Source: Culex pipiens pallens
Taxonomy: Eukaryota; Arthropoda; Insecta; Diptera; Culicidae
DNA length: 64,000 nt
Assembly (NCBI RefSeq): GCF_016801865.2
Contig: NC_068938.1
Location: 133,886,416-133,950,415 of the forward strand
Direction of reading: 5' to 3'
The position numbers were made by a program, and so were the translations under genes. Shown in pieces: positions 46,658 to 56,599 of this stretch. How positions within the stretch are numbered: position 1 is the first letter of the stretch; each line of letters begins with the position of its first letter. Under the pieces are notes generated by a model, which was not told the DNA's origin, made no database searches, and saw only the letters and a list, made by a program, of their open reading frames with translations.

Positions 46658-46781
46658 AATATAGCCAGACAAGTGATCAAAAACTTTGTAAACTTTCCTC
46701 TTCTACTATCCACCTTAAAGAGACGAATGCACAATGGTGTAAAATCTCTATAATAAATAAAAAAAAAAAATTATTTTAAAA

Positions 46782-46854
46782 TATGGCAAATACAGACGTC
46801 AAATATATTTACAGTATATAAAAAAAGTATGTATACTTGACTGGCTCGTCGTTA
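46782..46854. other. Short spacer
   Basis: AT-rich spacer between the retroposon and the next MITE. Nothing recognised. Confidence 0.4.
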
Positions 46855-47026
46855 CACAGAAAAAAATCAATTCTTGTAATCGTGAATTAAGTTCACGAAT
46901 GCAAGAACCACGAAGGAATATATTCACGTTTATAGTGCAAATGCACCATACTCATGAATAAATTCCTTCGTGGTTCTCACATTCGTGAACTTAATTCACG
47001 ATTGCGAGAATTGATTTTTTTCTGTG
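46855..47026. mobile_element. 172-bp palindromic MITE
   Basis: Arms of about 75 bp begin CACAGAAAAAAATCAATTCT and end with the complement. TA flanks both sides (46853-46854 and 47027-47028). Inside each arm are smaller palindromes such as CGTGAATTAAGTTCACG. The loop is about 25 bp. It would fold into an almost complete hairpin. Non-coding. Confidence 0.85.
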
Positions 47027-47028
47027 TA

Positions 47029-47375
47029 TATGGAAAATTTTAAAAATGATCAAATCAAACCAGAACAAAGTTTTTTCGATGCCTTTTAGGCCCCTAAACA
47101 ACTCCGTGTTTTTTGCTCGGAAATCACGTTTTAGACCAGTTTTGAGGACGCTGTATCTTAAAAACAACCGAAAAAAACATGTTCTGAAAAATCGACAATT
47201 TCGATGTACACCTCTTGGGCACTTTGCACATTTCGTGGTGAAACATGTAAACAATTTACAGGTTGATAGAAACCTAGTACTACGATTTGTTCAGAATTTC
47301 ATGCCAAACATCTTGCTACAAAGAACTCATGAAAAGATGATTTCTATAAAAAGTTATATTTATAACAAAAACCAT
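47029..47375. other. Unique AT-rich sequence
   Basis: No feature recognised; the 130-codon frame at 47046-47438 shows no domain and runs into the inverted-repeat arm. Confidence 0.4.
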
Positions 47376-47530
47376 AAAAGGTGCAAAAAAAGCTTGCATA
47401 CCTTTCGAAAAATTAAGATAAATACAGTTTTTTGTTGATATCTATGATCCCAATAGGCATCCTTGACTGATTTAAAAAAATAATTTGGATTGAATATAAA
47501 GTTTACTAACTACTAAGTATAAAAGTGTAT

Positions 47531-47800
47531 GCTGCCCACCATTGAAAAAACGGCTAATATCCACTTTTGGCAAAAACGAGATATTAGCACCAGGTGGTAG
47601 AGGATGTTCCAACGCATCTTCTGGAACTTGAATTTTACTGAAATAGTGTTTAGACTTGACTGCCGATGCGAAAAACCAAACGGCTAATATGCCACTCTTA
47701 TGGGAAATTGCCTTGACGGAGATTTTGTGACAAACAATAAAACGCGCTTTTCTCGGAATACTTGATTTGGCATAATAGCCGAATTTTCAAATATGGGCAG
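47531..47800. mobile_element. 270-bp MITE inserted in the left arm
   Basis: Ends GCTGCCCACCATTGAAAA and CAAATATGGGCAG form an imperfect terminal inverted repeat, with TAT on both sides. The opposite arm of the giant inverted repeat is continuous here, which shows this is an insertion. Non-coding. Confidence 0.65.
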
Positions 47801-47831
47801 TATGTAACTCTGGAAATTCTATATAAGGGTA

Positions 47832-48230
47832 ATTCTCCGCCAACTCACACAGCAGTTGCCCCGACCCCTCTTCGATTTGCATGAAACTTTGTCCTAAGGG
47901 GTAACTTTTGTCCCTGATCACGAATCCGAGGTCCGTTTTTTGATATCTCGTGACGGAGGGGCGGTACGACCCCTTCCATTTTTGAACATGCGAAAAAAGA
48001 GGTGTTTTTCAATAATTTGCAGCCTGAAACGGTGACGAGATAGAAATTTTGTGTTAAACGGACTTTTATGTAAAATTAGACGCCCGATTTGATGGCATAC
48101 TCAGAATTCTGAAAAAACGTATTTTTCATCGAAAAAAACACTAAAAAAGTTTTAAAAATTATCCCATTTTCCGTTACTCGACTGTAAAATTTTTTGGAAC
48201 ATGTCATTTTATGGGAAATTCGCGAAGAAC
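47832..48230 (+). mobile_element. Half-element of the CCCCGACCCCTCTTCG family
   Basis: Closest in sequence to the copy at 12071-12615, with the same landmarks (CGCCAACTCACACAGCAGTT, ATCACGAATCCGAGGTCCG, GGTACGACCCCTTCC, GCAGCCTGAAACGGTGA). Ends in sequence matching GGAACATGTCATTT at 23.26 kb. Non-coding. Confidence 0.7.
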
Positions 48231-48234
48231 TTTA

Positions 48235-48420
48235 ATGGTGTCTGTTAAAAAATGACAACTGTTTTTTACACAGATTTGAAAGAACGGCTTTTCAAAAATC
48301 TGTGTATTTTTTTACACAGATCTGTGTAAAAAATTACTCAGATTATGAAAGCTAGAACTGAACAACAATCTGTGTAATTTTTTTACACAGATCTGTGTTA
48401 TCTGGATTTTGCGTGTATTC
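48235..48420. mobile_element. ACACAGAT / TCTGTGT half-site repeat
   Basis: At least five ACACAGAT or ATCTGTGT motifs, including the palindrome ACACAGATCTGTGT twice, alternate with T-runs. The design is like the ATAACA repeat at 28.6 kb with a different half-site. Termini were not resolved. Confidence 0.5.
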
Positions 48421-48426
48421 ACTTAC

Positions 48427-48508
48427 CATCACTGTGAAATCATCCGATAAGTCATCATCATCTACAACGGTCTCAGGACACAGAATTTCCACCAAAGTGA
48501 ACCTTTTG
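48427..48508 (-). pseudogene. Putative 82-nt exon with acidic tract
   Basis: On the minus strand, acceptor TCTATTTGCAG precedes 82 nt with one frame open throughout, ending at donor GTAAGTGAA. The peptide includes KRFTLVEILCPETVVDDDDL. The frame joins in phase to the exon at 48640-48684 across a 131-nt intron with a pyrimidine-rich 3' end. No family is recognised. It could be an exon of a small host gene or a relic of a gene in the large inverted-repeat element. Confidence 0.3.
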
Positions 48509-48639
48509 CTGCAAATAGACATTTGGAATGTATTAGTAATTTAATACAAAATTCTTAATTTCGGCTATAAACTGAAAAAAGGAACGTAAATAAATGTAAT
48601 TATAATGAGAAAAGAAGAAATATCAATAATGCTACTTAC

Positions 48640-48684
48640 CAAGCTTGCATTAATTTAACAATTACTTTTGGCAACACACTTTCA
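48640..48684 (-). pseudogene. Putative 45-nt exon upstream of the acidic exon
   Basis: On the minus strand it follows a CAAATGCAG acceptor and ends at GCTTG|GTAAGT. It encodes ESVLPKVIVKLMQA in the frame that continues into 48427-48508; the codon split across the junction would be Cys. Upstream exons were not identified; the nearest donor-like sites on this strand (about 48750 and 54530) are not in a compatible phase. Confidence 0.25.
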
Positions 48685-49363
48685 CTGCATTTGATTCAAT
48701 TTATTCAACGTACTCCGATTCCTGAAAAAAATATGTTGAGTTTAACTTACCAGTTTATTGTGCAGTCGTATTGCAACAAAACTTTCAAGATAGTTATTGT
48801 CTTCTTTTATATATTTTATATATTTTTTGATATTTTACTTCATCTCTATTTTTATGTTGTCATGTGTACGCATTTCTATGCATTTTATAATTCGATAGCG
48901 GTGTGCTCTAATGTTCTAACTGAAAATTGGGCCAAAATGAGTTAATGATGCCATCTTTTAGCTAATTAAATTCCCTACAAAACGCTTCTAACCGATCTGA
49001 AAAATTCGTTTCCTACGCGGAGATATCGCCTTGCAACCATTTGTACTAACTGACATTTTCGAACGCATCATGGATGTGCTCTCTTATTTTCCATCATGGC
49101 TTTACCTTTTGAAAACACGCAAATCCATAAAAATACGATTACACTATAATATTATGGTAAATTGCCAGGTGTCCTTGCTAGTTTGAGCAATATTATGGAG
49201 CACTATTTTGGAAGGCAAATAGCACAAGTGTGCACATTTGGAAGCGAGAAGGAATTATCAGTTAGGTGTAGTGTGTTAAAATGGTTTAGTGGAGTAGTTT
49301 TTTTTTGTTTGGACGACCCATTGATTAGGATTAGTGTATTTAGGTTCTGTAGGTTAGTTTAAA
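48685..49363. other. Left flank of the satellite arrays
   Basis: Contains the inverted-repeat partner of 54365-54400 at 48887-48925, and motifs (CACAAGTGTG near 49220) that recur inverted near 54150. No gene recognised. Confidence 0.4.
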
Positions 49364-50830
49364 ATGTTGTTACGTAGTTTTCTTTGCATGGACGACCCCT
49401 GCAGTTGTACTAAGAGTGCACAACGACTTGAAGAATGTTTCAAACTGGACTTTTAGGTTGGGCTAAGTGGGTAATGGGTTGGGGAAAAATGTTGTTACGT
49501 CGTTTTTTTCATGGACGACCCCTACAGTTGTGCTAAGAGTGCACAACGACTTGAAGAATGTTTAAATTTGACTTTTAGGTTGTGCTAAGTGGGTATGGGG
49601 TTGGGGAAAAATGTTGTTACGTCGTTTTTTTTGCATGGACGACCCCTGTACGTGAGCTAGGAGTGCACAACGACTTGAAGAATGTTTCAAACTGGACTTT
49701 TGGGTTGGGCTAAGTGGGCATTGGGTTGGGGAAAAATTTTGTTACGTCGTTTTTTTCATGGACGACCCCTACAGTTATGCTAAGAGTGCACAACGACTTG
49801 AAGAATGTTTCTAACTGGACTTTTAGGTTGGGCTAAGTGGGTAATGGGTTGGGGAAAAATGTTGTTACGTCGTTTTTTTTTGCATGGACGACCCCTTCAG
49901 TTGTGCTAGGAGTGCACAACGACTTGAAGAATGTTTCAAATTGGACTTTTGGGTTGGGCTAAGTGGACAATGGGTTGGGGAAAAATGTTGTTACGTCGTT
50001 TTTTTTGCATGGACGACCCCTGTACGTGAGCTAGGAGTGCACAACGACTTGAAGAATGTTTCAAACTGGACTTTTAGGTTGGGCTAAGTGGGTATGGGGT
50101 TGGGGAAAAATGTTGTTACGTCGTTTTTTTTGCATGGACGACCCCTGTACGTGAGCTAGGAGTGCACAACGACTTGAAGAATGTTTCAAACTGGACTTTT
50201 GGGTTGGGCTAAGTGGGCATTGGGTTGGGGAAAATTATTGTTACGTCGTTTTTTTTGCATGGACGACCCCTTCAGTTGTGCTAGGAGTGCACAACGACTT
50301 GAAGAATGTTTCAAATTGGACTTTTGGGTTGGGCTAAGTGGGTAATGGGTTGGGGAAAAATGTTGTTACGTCGTTTTTTTTTGCATGGACGACCCCTTCA
50401 GTTGTGCTAGGAGTGCACAACGACTTGAAGAATGTTTCAAATTGGACTTTTGGGTTGGGCTAAGTGGACAATGGGTTGGGGAAAAATGTTGTTACGTCGT
50501 TTTTTTTGCATGGACGACCCCTGTACGTGAGCTAGGAGTGCACAACGACTTGAAGAATGTTTCAAACTGGACTTTTAGGTTGGGCTAAGTGGGTAATGGG
50601 TTGGGGAAAAATGTTGTTACGTCGTTTTTTTCATGGACGACCCCTGCAGTTGTGCTAGGAGTGCACAACGACTTGAAGAATATTAAATTGGACTTCTGGG
50701 TTGGGCTAAGCGGCAATGAGTTGGGGAAAAATGTTGTTACGTCGTTTTTTTTGCATGGACGACCCCTACAGTTGAGCTAAGCGTGCACAACGACATGAAT
50801 AGTGTTTCAAATTGGACTTTTGATTTGGGC
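49364..50830 (+). repeat. Satellite array, forward orientation (about 12 x ~125 bp)
   Basis: Units recur at about 122-127 bp; landmark GACGACCCCT occurs near 49391, 49513, 49636, 49761, 49886, 50013, 50139, 50264, 50390, 50514, 50636 and 50760. Each unit contains GTTGTTACGTCG, a T-run, GCATGGACGACCCC, GTGCACAACGACTTGAAGAA and GGGTTGGGCTAAGTGGG. The segments 49884-50087 and 50385-50588 are identical at a spacing of 501 bp, a four-unit higher-order repeat. Short frames in the array repeat with the unit and are not genes. Confidence 0.95.
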
Positions 50831-51165
50831 TACTATACAATATTATACCATTTTAACAGAATTTAGAGTCATAGAGACGCACCTGAGAAATGGTAAAATC
50901 CGTAAAAAAAATACTTTGACTCAATCTCACCCCCCAGACCCAGTGTCACCCCCACTAACGGTACGTAGTATTTTTTGCATAAACGAACCCTGCAGTTAAG
51001 CTGAGAGTGGACAACGACTTAAAGAATGTTTTCAATTTGGTCTTTTGGGTTGAAACCCACTTGTAAAATGTTGTTACGTAGCTGAAACTTTGCTTACATG
51101 TTTCCTGCACAATAAAGCGCATACAAAATCCCATACAAAGTACTTAAAAAGATTAAAAAAAAACT
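50831..51165. other. Spacer between opposed satellite arrays
   Basis: About 335 bp. Includes a block 50914-50963 (CTTTGACTCAA, CACCCCC, GTGTCACCCCCAC) also present at 17541-17590, and degenerate satellite-like phrases around 50985-51030. It would form the loop if the arrays pair. Confidence 0.6.
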
Positions 51166-53600
51166 CACGACCCACTTAGCCCAACCCAAAATCAAATTTA
51201 GTATTCTTCAAGACGTTGTGCACTCTTAGCTCAACAGAAGGGGTCGTCCATGCAAAAAAAAAACAACGTAACAACAATTTTCCCCAACCCATTACCCACT
51301 TAGCCCAACCTAAAAGTCAAATTTTAACATTCTTCAAGTCGTTGTGCACCCTTAGCTCAACTGTAGGGGTCGTTCAGGCAAAAAAAAACAACGTAACAAC
51401 AATTTTCCCCAACCCATTACCCACTTAGCCCAACCTAAAAGCCAAATTTTAACATTCTTCAAGTCGTTGTGCACTCCTAGCTCAACTGCAGGGGTCGTCC
51501 ATGCAAAAAAAACGACGTAACAACATTTTTCCCCAACCCATTACCCACTGAACCCAACCCAAAAGTCAAATTTAATATTCTTCAAGTCGTTGTGCACTCT
51601 TAGCTCAACTGTAGGGGTCGTCCAGGCAAAAAAAAAACGACGTAACAGCATTTTTCCCCAACCCATTACCCACTTAGCCCAACCTATAAGGTAAATTTTA
51701 ACATTCTTCAAGTCATTGTGCACTCCTAGCTCAACTGCAGGGGTCGTCCATGCAAAAAAAAACGACGTAACAACATTTTTTCCCAACCCATTACCTACTT
51801 AGCCCAACCTAAAAGGCAAATTGAATATTCTTAAAGTCGTTGTTCACTCTTAGCTCAACTGCAGGGGTCGTCCAGGCAAAAAAAAACGACGTAACAACAT
51901 TTTTCCTCAACCTAAAAGGCAAATTTTAACATTCTTCAAGTCGTTGTGCACTCCTAGCACAACTGCAGGGGTCGTCCATGCAAAAAAACGACGTAACAAC
52001 ATTTTTCCCCAACCCATTACCCACTTAGCCCAACCCAAAAGTCCAATTTAATATTCTTCAAGTCGTTGTGCACTCTTAGCTCAACTGCAGGGGTCGTCCA
52101 GGCAAAAAAAACGACGTAACAACATTTTTCCCCAACCCATTACCCACTGAACCCAACCCAAAAGTCAAATTTAATATTCTTCAAGTCGTTGTGCACTCTT
52201 AGCTCAACTGTAGGGGTCGTCCAGGCAAAAAAAAACGACGTAACAGCATTTTTCCCCAACCCATTACCCACTTAGCCCAACCTATAAGGTAAATTTTAAC
52301 ATTCTTCAAGTCATTGTGCACTCCTAGCTCAACTGCAGGGGTCGTCCATGCAAAAAAAAACGACGTAACAACATTTTTTCCCAACCCATTACCTACTTAG
52401 CCCAACCTAAAAGGCAAATTGAATATTCTTAAAGTCGTTGTGCACTCTTAGCTCAACTGCAGGGGTCGTCCAGGCAAAAAAAACGACGTAACAACATTTT
52501 TCCTCAACCTAAAAGGCAAATTTTAACATTCTTCAAGTCGTTGTGCACTCCTAGCACAACTGCAGGGGTCGTCCATGCAAAAAAACGACGTAACAACATT
52601 TTTCCCCAACCCATTACCTACTTAGCCCAACCTAAAAGGCAAATTGAATATTCTTAAAGTCGTTGTTCACTCTTAGCTCAACTGCAGGGGTCGTCCAGGC
52701 AAAAAAAAACGACGTAACAACATTTTTCCTCAACCTAAAAGGCAAATTTTAACATTCTTCAAGTCGTTGTGCACTCCTAGCACAACTGCAGGGGTCGTCC
52801 ATGCAAAAAAAACGACGTAACAACATTTTTCCCCAACCCATTACCCACTTAGCCCAACCCAAAAGTCCAATTTAATATTCTTCAAGTCGTTGTGCACTCT
52901 TAGCTCAACTGCAGGGGTCGTCCAGGCAAAAAAAACGACGTAACAACATTTTTCCCCAACCCATTACCCACTGAACCCAACCCAAAAGTCAAATTTAATA
53001 TTCTTCAAGTCGTTGTGCACTCTTAGCTCAACTGTAGGGGTCGTCCAGGCAAAAAAAAACGACGTAACAGCATTTTTCCCCAACCCATTACCCACTTAGC
53101 CCAACCTATAAGGTAAATTTTAACATTCTTCAAGTCATTGTGCACTCCTAGCTCAACTGCAGGGGTCGTCCATGCAAAAAAAAAACGACGTAACAACATT
53201 TTTTCCCAACCCATTACCTACTTAGCCCAACCTAAAAGGCAAATTGAATATTCTTAAAGTCGTTGTGCACTCTTAGCTCAACTGCAGGGGTCGTCCAGGC
53301 AAAAAAAACGACGTAACAACATTTTTCCTCAACCTAAAAGGCAAATTTTAACATTCTTCAAGTCGTTGTGCACTCCTAGCACAACTGCAGGGGTCGTCCA
53401 TGCAAAAAAACGACGTAACAACATTTTTCCCCAACCCATTACCCACTTAGCCCAACCCAAAAGTCCAATTTAATATTCTTCAAGTCGTTGTGCACTCTTA
53501 GCTCAACTGCAGGGGTCGTCCATGCAAAAAACTACGTAACAATATCTTTCATAGTTGATTTGCACACTTGGCACAACTGTATGGGTCGTCCATGCTTAAA
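51166..53600 (-). repeat. Satellite array, reverse orientation (about 20 units)
   Basis: Same monomer as 49364-50830 but inverted: GGGGTCGTCC recurs at about 102-127 bp. Most units are 121-127 bp; a shorter ~102-bp class lacks the CCCATTACCCACTTAGCC segment. A marked variant (CTCAACTGTAGGGGTCG with AACAGCATTTTT) recurs at about 51607, 52206 and 53030, showing a ~600-bp five-unit higher-order repeat, once extended. The last units near 53540-53600 are degenerate. Confidence 0.95.
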
Positions 53601-54530
53601 AATATTACGTATTTAATTTGTTTGAGGCACATTTGTTCTATTCAATACATTCATCGATTCCATTGCATGAGACACACTTGTTCCAACTGCAATTCACCAT
53701 AAATCTAAATAACGGTTTGTGCCTTGGATAGCATTCGTTTTTGAAAGGTCGTATGATATAATTGAAATAAAATAAACTAGCTAAAAGTTTTTACAACATC
53801 ATTTTCTTATGTTTTAAGGAATACATCATTCAGTATTCGTCATAGTTGATGTATTATGGATGGTTTTACAATTATATTCATAAAAAATATAATTTCACTA
53901 ATTTTTTCATACAAAAATTTTGATTTAAATGCTGATTTTTCCAAAAGGTTAATTTTCCTACCAAATTCAAACTAAAATAAGTGTTTGAAAAAAGTTTTGA
54001 TATAAAATGTTTTTCTTACGCTTAAATTAACCAACTCGTGAAAAAATAACATTGAAACAACTAATTTGAACTATTGTAACAATAAATTTACTTTGCACGC
54101 TTTTGTACCAAAGCCCTGTACACGTTTGTGCTAACTCATACAAATTACCTCCCAAAACACACTTGTGCCAATTGCAAGCATGATTTTTTTTTGTATTTTC
54201 TCTGCCAAAATTTTTCTAGCATTTCAAAAGTTTTTATATTTCACAATGTCTTTAAGTAATGTCAGGTGCATACTTTAAAATTGTTAGAACAATTGTTTGT
54301 CGAATAGTTTTCCAGAAACAGTAATTCAAAGTTTAAAAATCGATTTTCTCGCAACTACCAAAATGTCAGTTAGTATAAGAGAGCACACCGCTATCGAATT
54401 GATGATTCTGAAAAAAAATAATCGTTCATTAAGATTTTATCCGTCATAAGCGTGAAACTTTTAAATGATTCAGTTTTCTAATAAGAAACACATTAGATAA
54501 ATTATTGTGCAAAAGTAAACCCATACTTAC
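53601..54530. other. Right flank of the satellite arrays
   Basis: AT-rich. Phrases such as CACACTTGTGCCAATTGCA and CACACTTGTTCCAACTGCA near 54155 and 53670 resemble the monomer's start, so the satellite may have arisen from this flank. The segment 54365-54400 is the inverted partner of 48887-48925. No gene recognised. Confidence 0.4.
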
Positions 54531-54777
54531 TTGGATTAACCAACATTTTGTTAAATTTGCCCGGGCTGCTCTATCCGTGAAGAGTTGGCCCGCATCTCCC
54601 TTCTACTGCCCTCTCTTTCCATCAAACATTCTTATAACGTGTTCAACTCACTCGCATTAGAGGTCCTCATGGCGAAGGTCGTCCTCTTGCTCTTCATAGT
54701 TTATTACCTGCAAAGAAATCATCAACAAACCTACTCACCAATTCCACCTCCCCAGTTGCGGCACTTTGATTTGCCAT
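54531..54777 (-). pseudogene. Cluster of exon-like signals
   Basis: On the minus strand, ATG at 54777 opens MANQSAATGEVEL followed by GTGAGT; a TTTCTTTGCAG acceptor precedes VINYEEQEDDLRHEDL and a stop (54657-54707). The implied 31-nt intron is too short for an insect gene, so the two pieces are unlikely to be spliced together. Further along, AACAAAATGTTGG ends at a strong donor GTAAGTATG (54530). The signals suggest a decayed or uncharacterised transcript on the same strand as 48427-48684, with the satellites between. Confidence 0.2.
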
Positions 54778-55473
54778 TTCAACATTAGCCAAATAGTGTA
54801 ATTTTCACCTTTCCCATCCTCTCACTTCACAATTAACAACACAAACTCAACAAATCGACCGCTCTCGTTCGGATCCTGACTTCAAATGATCATCTTTTCA
54901 AGTTCATCTTTTAAATATTCAACCAATTGTTAATTATATTCAACCAAAATAATTCTTGATTTTTCTAAAACCAAAGCTAACAGTCGAGCACGTTCATTCG
55001 AGTTCGGGAAATCTGTTAGCTTTTTGCCTTTAGCATTTTCAACAAACAGGTTATTAAATTAATACTGAATTTTGGTTAATTTAACTGAAAATTGGCAGTG
55101 ACAAGTACGTTTTTGTCAAAATTTACGAAAATAAAATCAACAATTTTAATTGTTAAAATTTCTGGGCACAGTCTCTCCATGTAGATGTTTCGGTATCAAA
55201 AGATCGAAAATTTTATGCTCTTTTCGATGCACTTAAACTTCCAATGGTACATAGGTTGATTTGTGAATCGTAGACTGGTTCGGATGCCGGCGGATTTTCC
55301 GACGACGTAATTCCAGGTTGGTACGAAATTCCAACGAAAAATCAATTCTATCGATACAAAGACCCCCAAAACGGAGCTATTCCCACTCCAAAATATTTAT
55401 TTAGCAATTCTATGGTAATATATTGACATTTAGTTGAATTATAAGTTTGCAAAGTTAAGTTAAGATAAGTTTT
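54778..55473. other. Unique AT-rich sequence
   Basis: Part of the interior of the giant inverted repeat with no matching segment found on the left side. No gene recognised. Confidence 0.4.
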
Positions 55474-55614
55474 CTATAGAATTTCCAGGGTTATATAAAC
55501 TTTTATACCAAGTAGTTAGTAAACTTTATATTCAATCCAAATTATTTTTTAAATCAGTCAAGGATGCCTATTTGGTGTTGTGACGCTGGATTCATGGTGA
55601 TTTGTCAACAAAAA

Positions 55615-56540
55615 CGTTACTTAATCCACCCTTAGGTGGTTGGTGCCTTCCTCACATTTAAAAGGTAATGCGATCCAAAATAGGCGGACCTTTGAGTGTT
55701 CTATCAATTTGACTCATTATTCATTCATTCAGATTGGGTAGTCAGATCTTCATATTTCAGGGCACTTATGTGCTTACAACTTATGATAGAGTAGTCAAAT
55801 CTCCAATTCAATTTGTGCCCGTTGGAAAGGTTTTTTAATTACCTATCCAAAGATAGGTCGCATGATATATTTGGACAACGTTTTCATCAAAATATCTGAG
55901 ATCTGGCCTCCAAAAAGTGTATAAATAACACTTAAGTGCTTATAACTTTTGATAGGGTTGGCAGATCTTTAATGTTTTGAACGCGTTGGAAAGGTCTTTC
56001 GATTACCTATCCAACGACAGGTCGCATGATAGATCCGGACATCGTTTTCATCAAAATATCTGAGATCCGGCCTCCAAAAAGTGCATAAATAACACTTAAG
56101 TGCTAATAACTTTTGATAGGGTTGTCAGATCTTCAATGTCTTGGACGCGTTGGAAAGGTCTTTTAAATACCTTTCTAAAAATGTATAACATGCCGGGTTT
56201 TCTTACAGAAACCACCCTTTTTACAATCTTCCGGACTTTTGTTAAATTCGTTTTTTTAGCATAACTTTTGAAGTACTTAACTAAACTGCATAATTTTTAA
56301 TAGCGACTTATGGGACCCCAAGACGGATCGAATGACGCCAAAACGGACAAAATCGGTTAAGCCAATGTTGAGATAATCGAGTGACAATTTTTTGATCAAC
56401 ATCCCACCACACACACAGACATTTGCTCAGAATTTGATTCTGAGTCGATAGGTATACATGAAGGTGGGTCTAGGAGGTCTAATTGAGAAGTTCAGTTTTC
56501 GAGTGATTTTATAGCCTTTCCTCAGTAAGGTGAGGAAGGC
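55615..56540. mobile_element. 0.93-kb element with GCCTTCCTCAC ends and inner tandem repeats
   Basis: Begins near TTAATCCACCCTTAGGTGG, has GGTGCCTTCCTCACATTT close to the left end and AAGGTGAGGAAGGC at the right end. It interrupts the right arm of the giant inverted repeat, whose left arm is continuous at this point. About 2.2 tandem copies of a 163-bp unit lie at 55800-56195 (GTCGCATGAT, CGTTTTCATCAAAATATCTG, AACACTTAAGTGCT, GCGTTGGAAAGG). A fragment of the same family is at 22855-22960. Non-coding. Confidence 0.7.
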
Positions 56541-56599
56541 AAAAACTGTATTTATCTTAATTTTTCGAAAGGTTATGTACAAACTTTTTTTTGCACCTA

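Larger units (their letters stand above)
45580..46781 (+). mobile_element. ORF1-only (gag-only) LINE-derived retroposon with 13-bp TSD
   Basis: Target duplications AATTATTTTAAAA at 45580-45592 and 46769-46781 are identical (the first two A residues of the right copy merge with the tail). The element, 45593-46768, begins CAGTTGCAAAG, has an 84-bp leader, one 326-codon frame, a 111-bp 3' UTR and an A-rich tail (AATAAATAAAAAA). There is no endonuclease or reverse transcriptase and no trace of either. The frame is intact and the duplications perfect, so insertion looks recent. The layout resembles HeT-A of Drosophila (gag only, Jockey clade) and mammalian HAL1 (ORF1 only). Confidence 0.85.

Noticed and set aside
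49884..53214. Repeated short frames (MDDPFSC..., MGKNVVTS...)
   Set aside because: They recur with the satellite monomer and shift frame with its length, so they are by-products of the repeat.
49364..53600. CRISPR-like array of repeats
   Set aside because: Units are ~125-bp tandem monomers without unique spacers, in a eukaryotic genome; this is satellite DNA.
54708..54738. 31-nt intron joining two coding pieces
   Set aside because: Below the minimum intron size known for insects, so a spliced product is not credible without RNA evidence.
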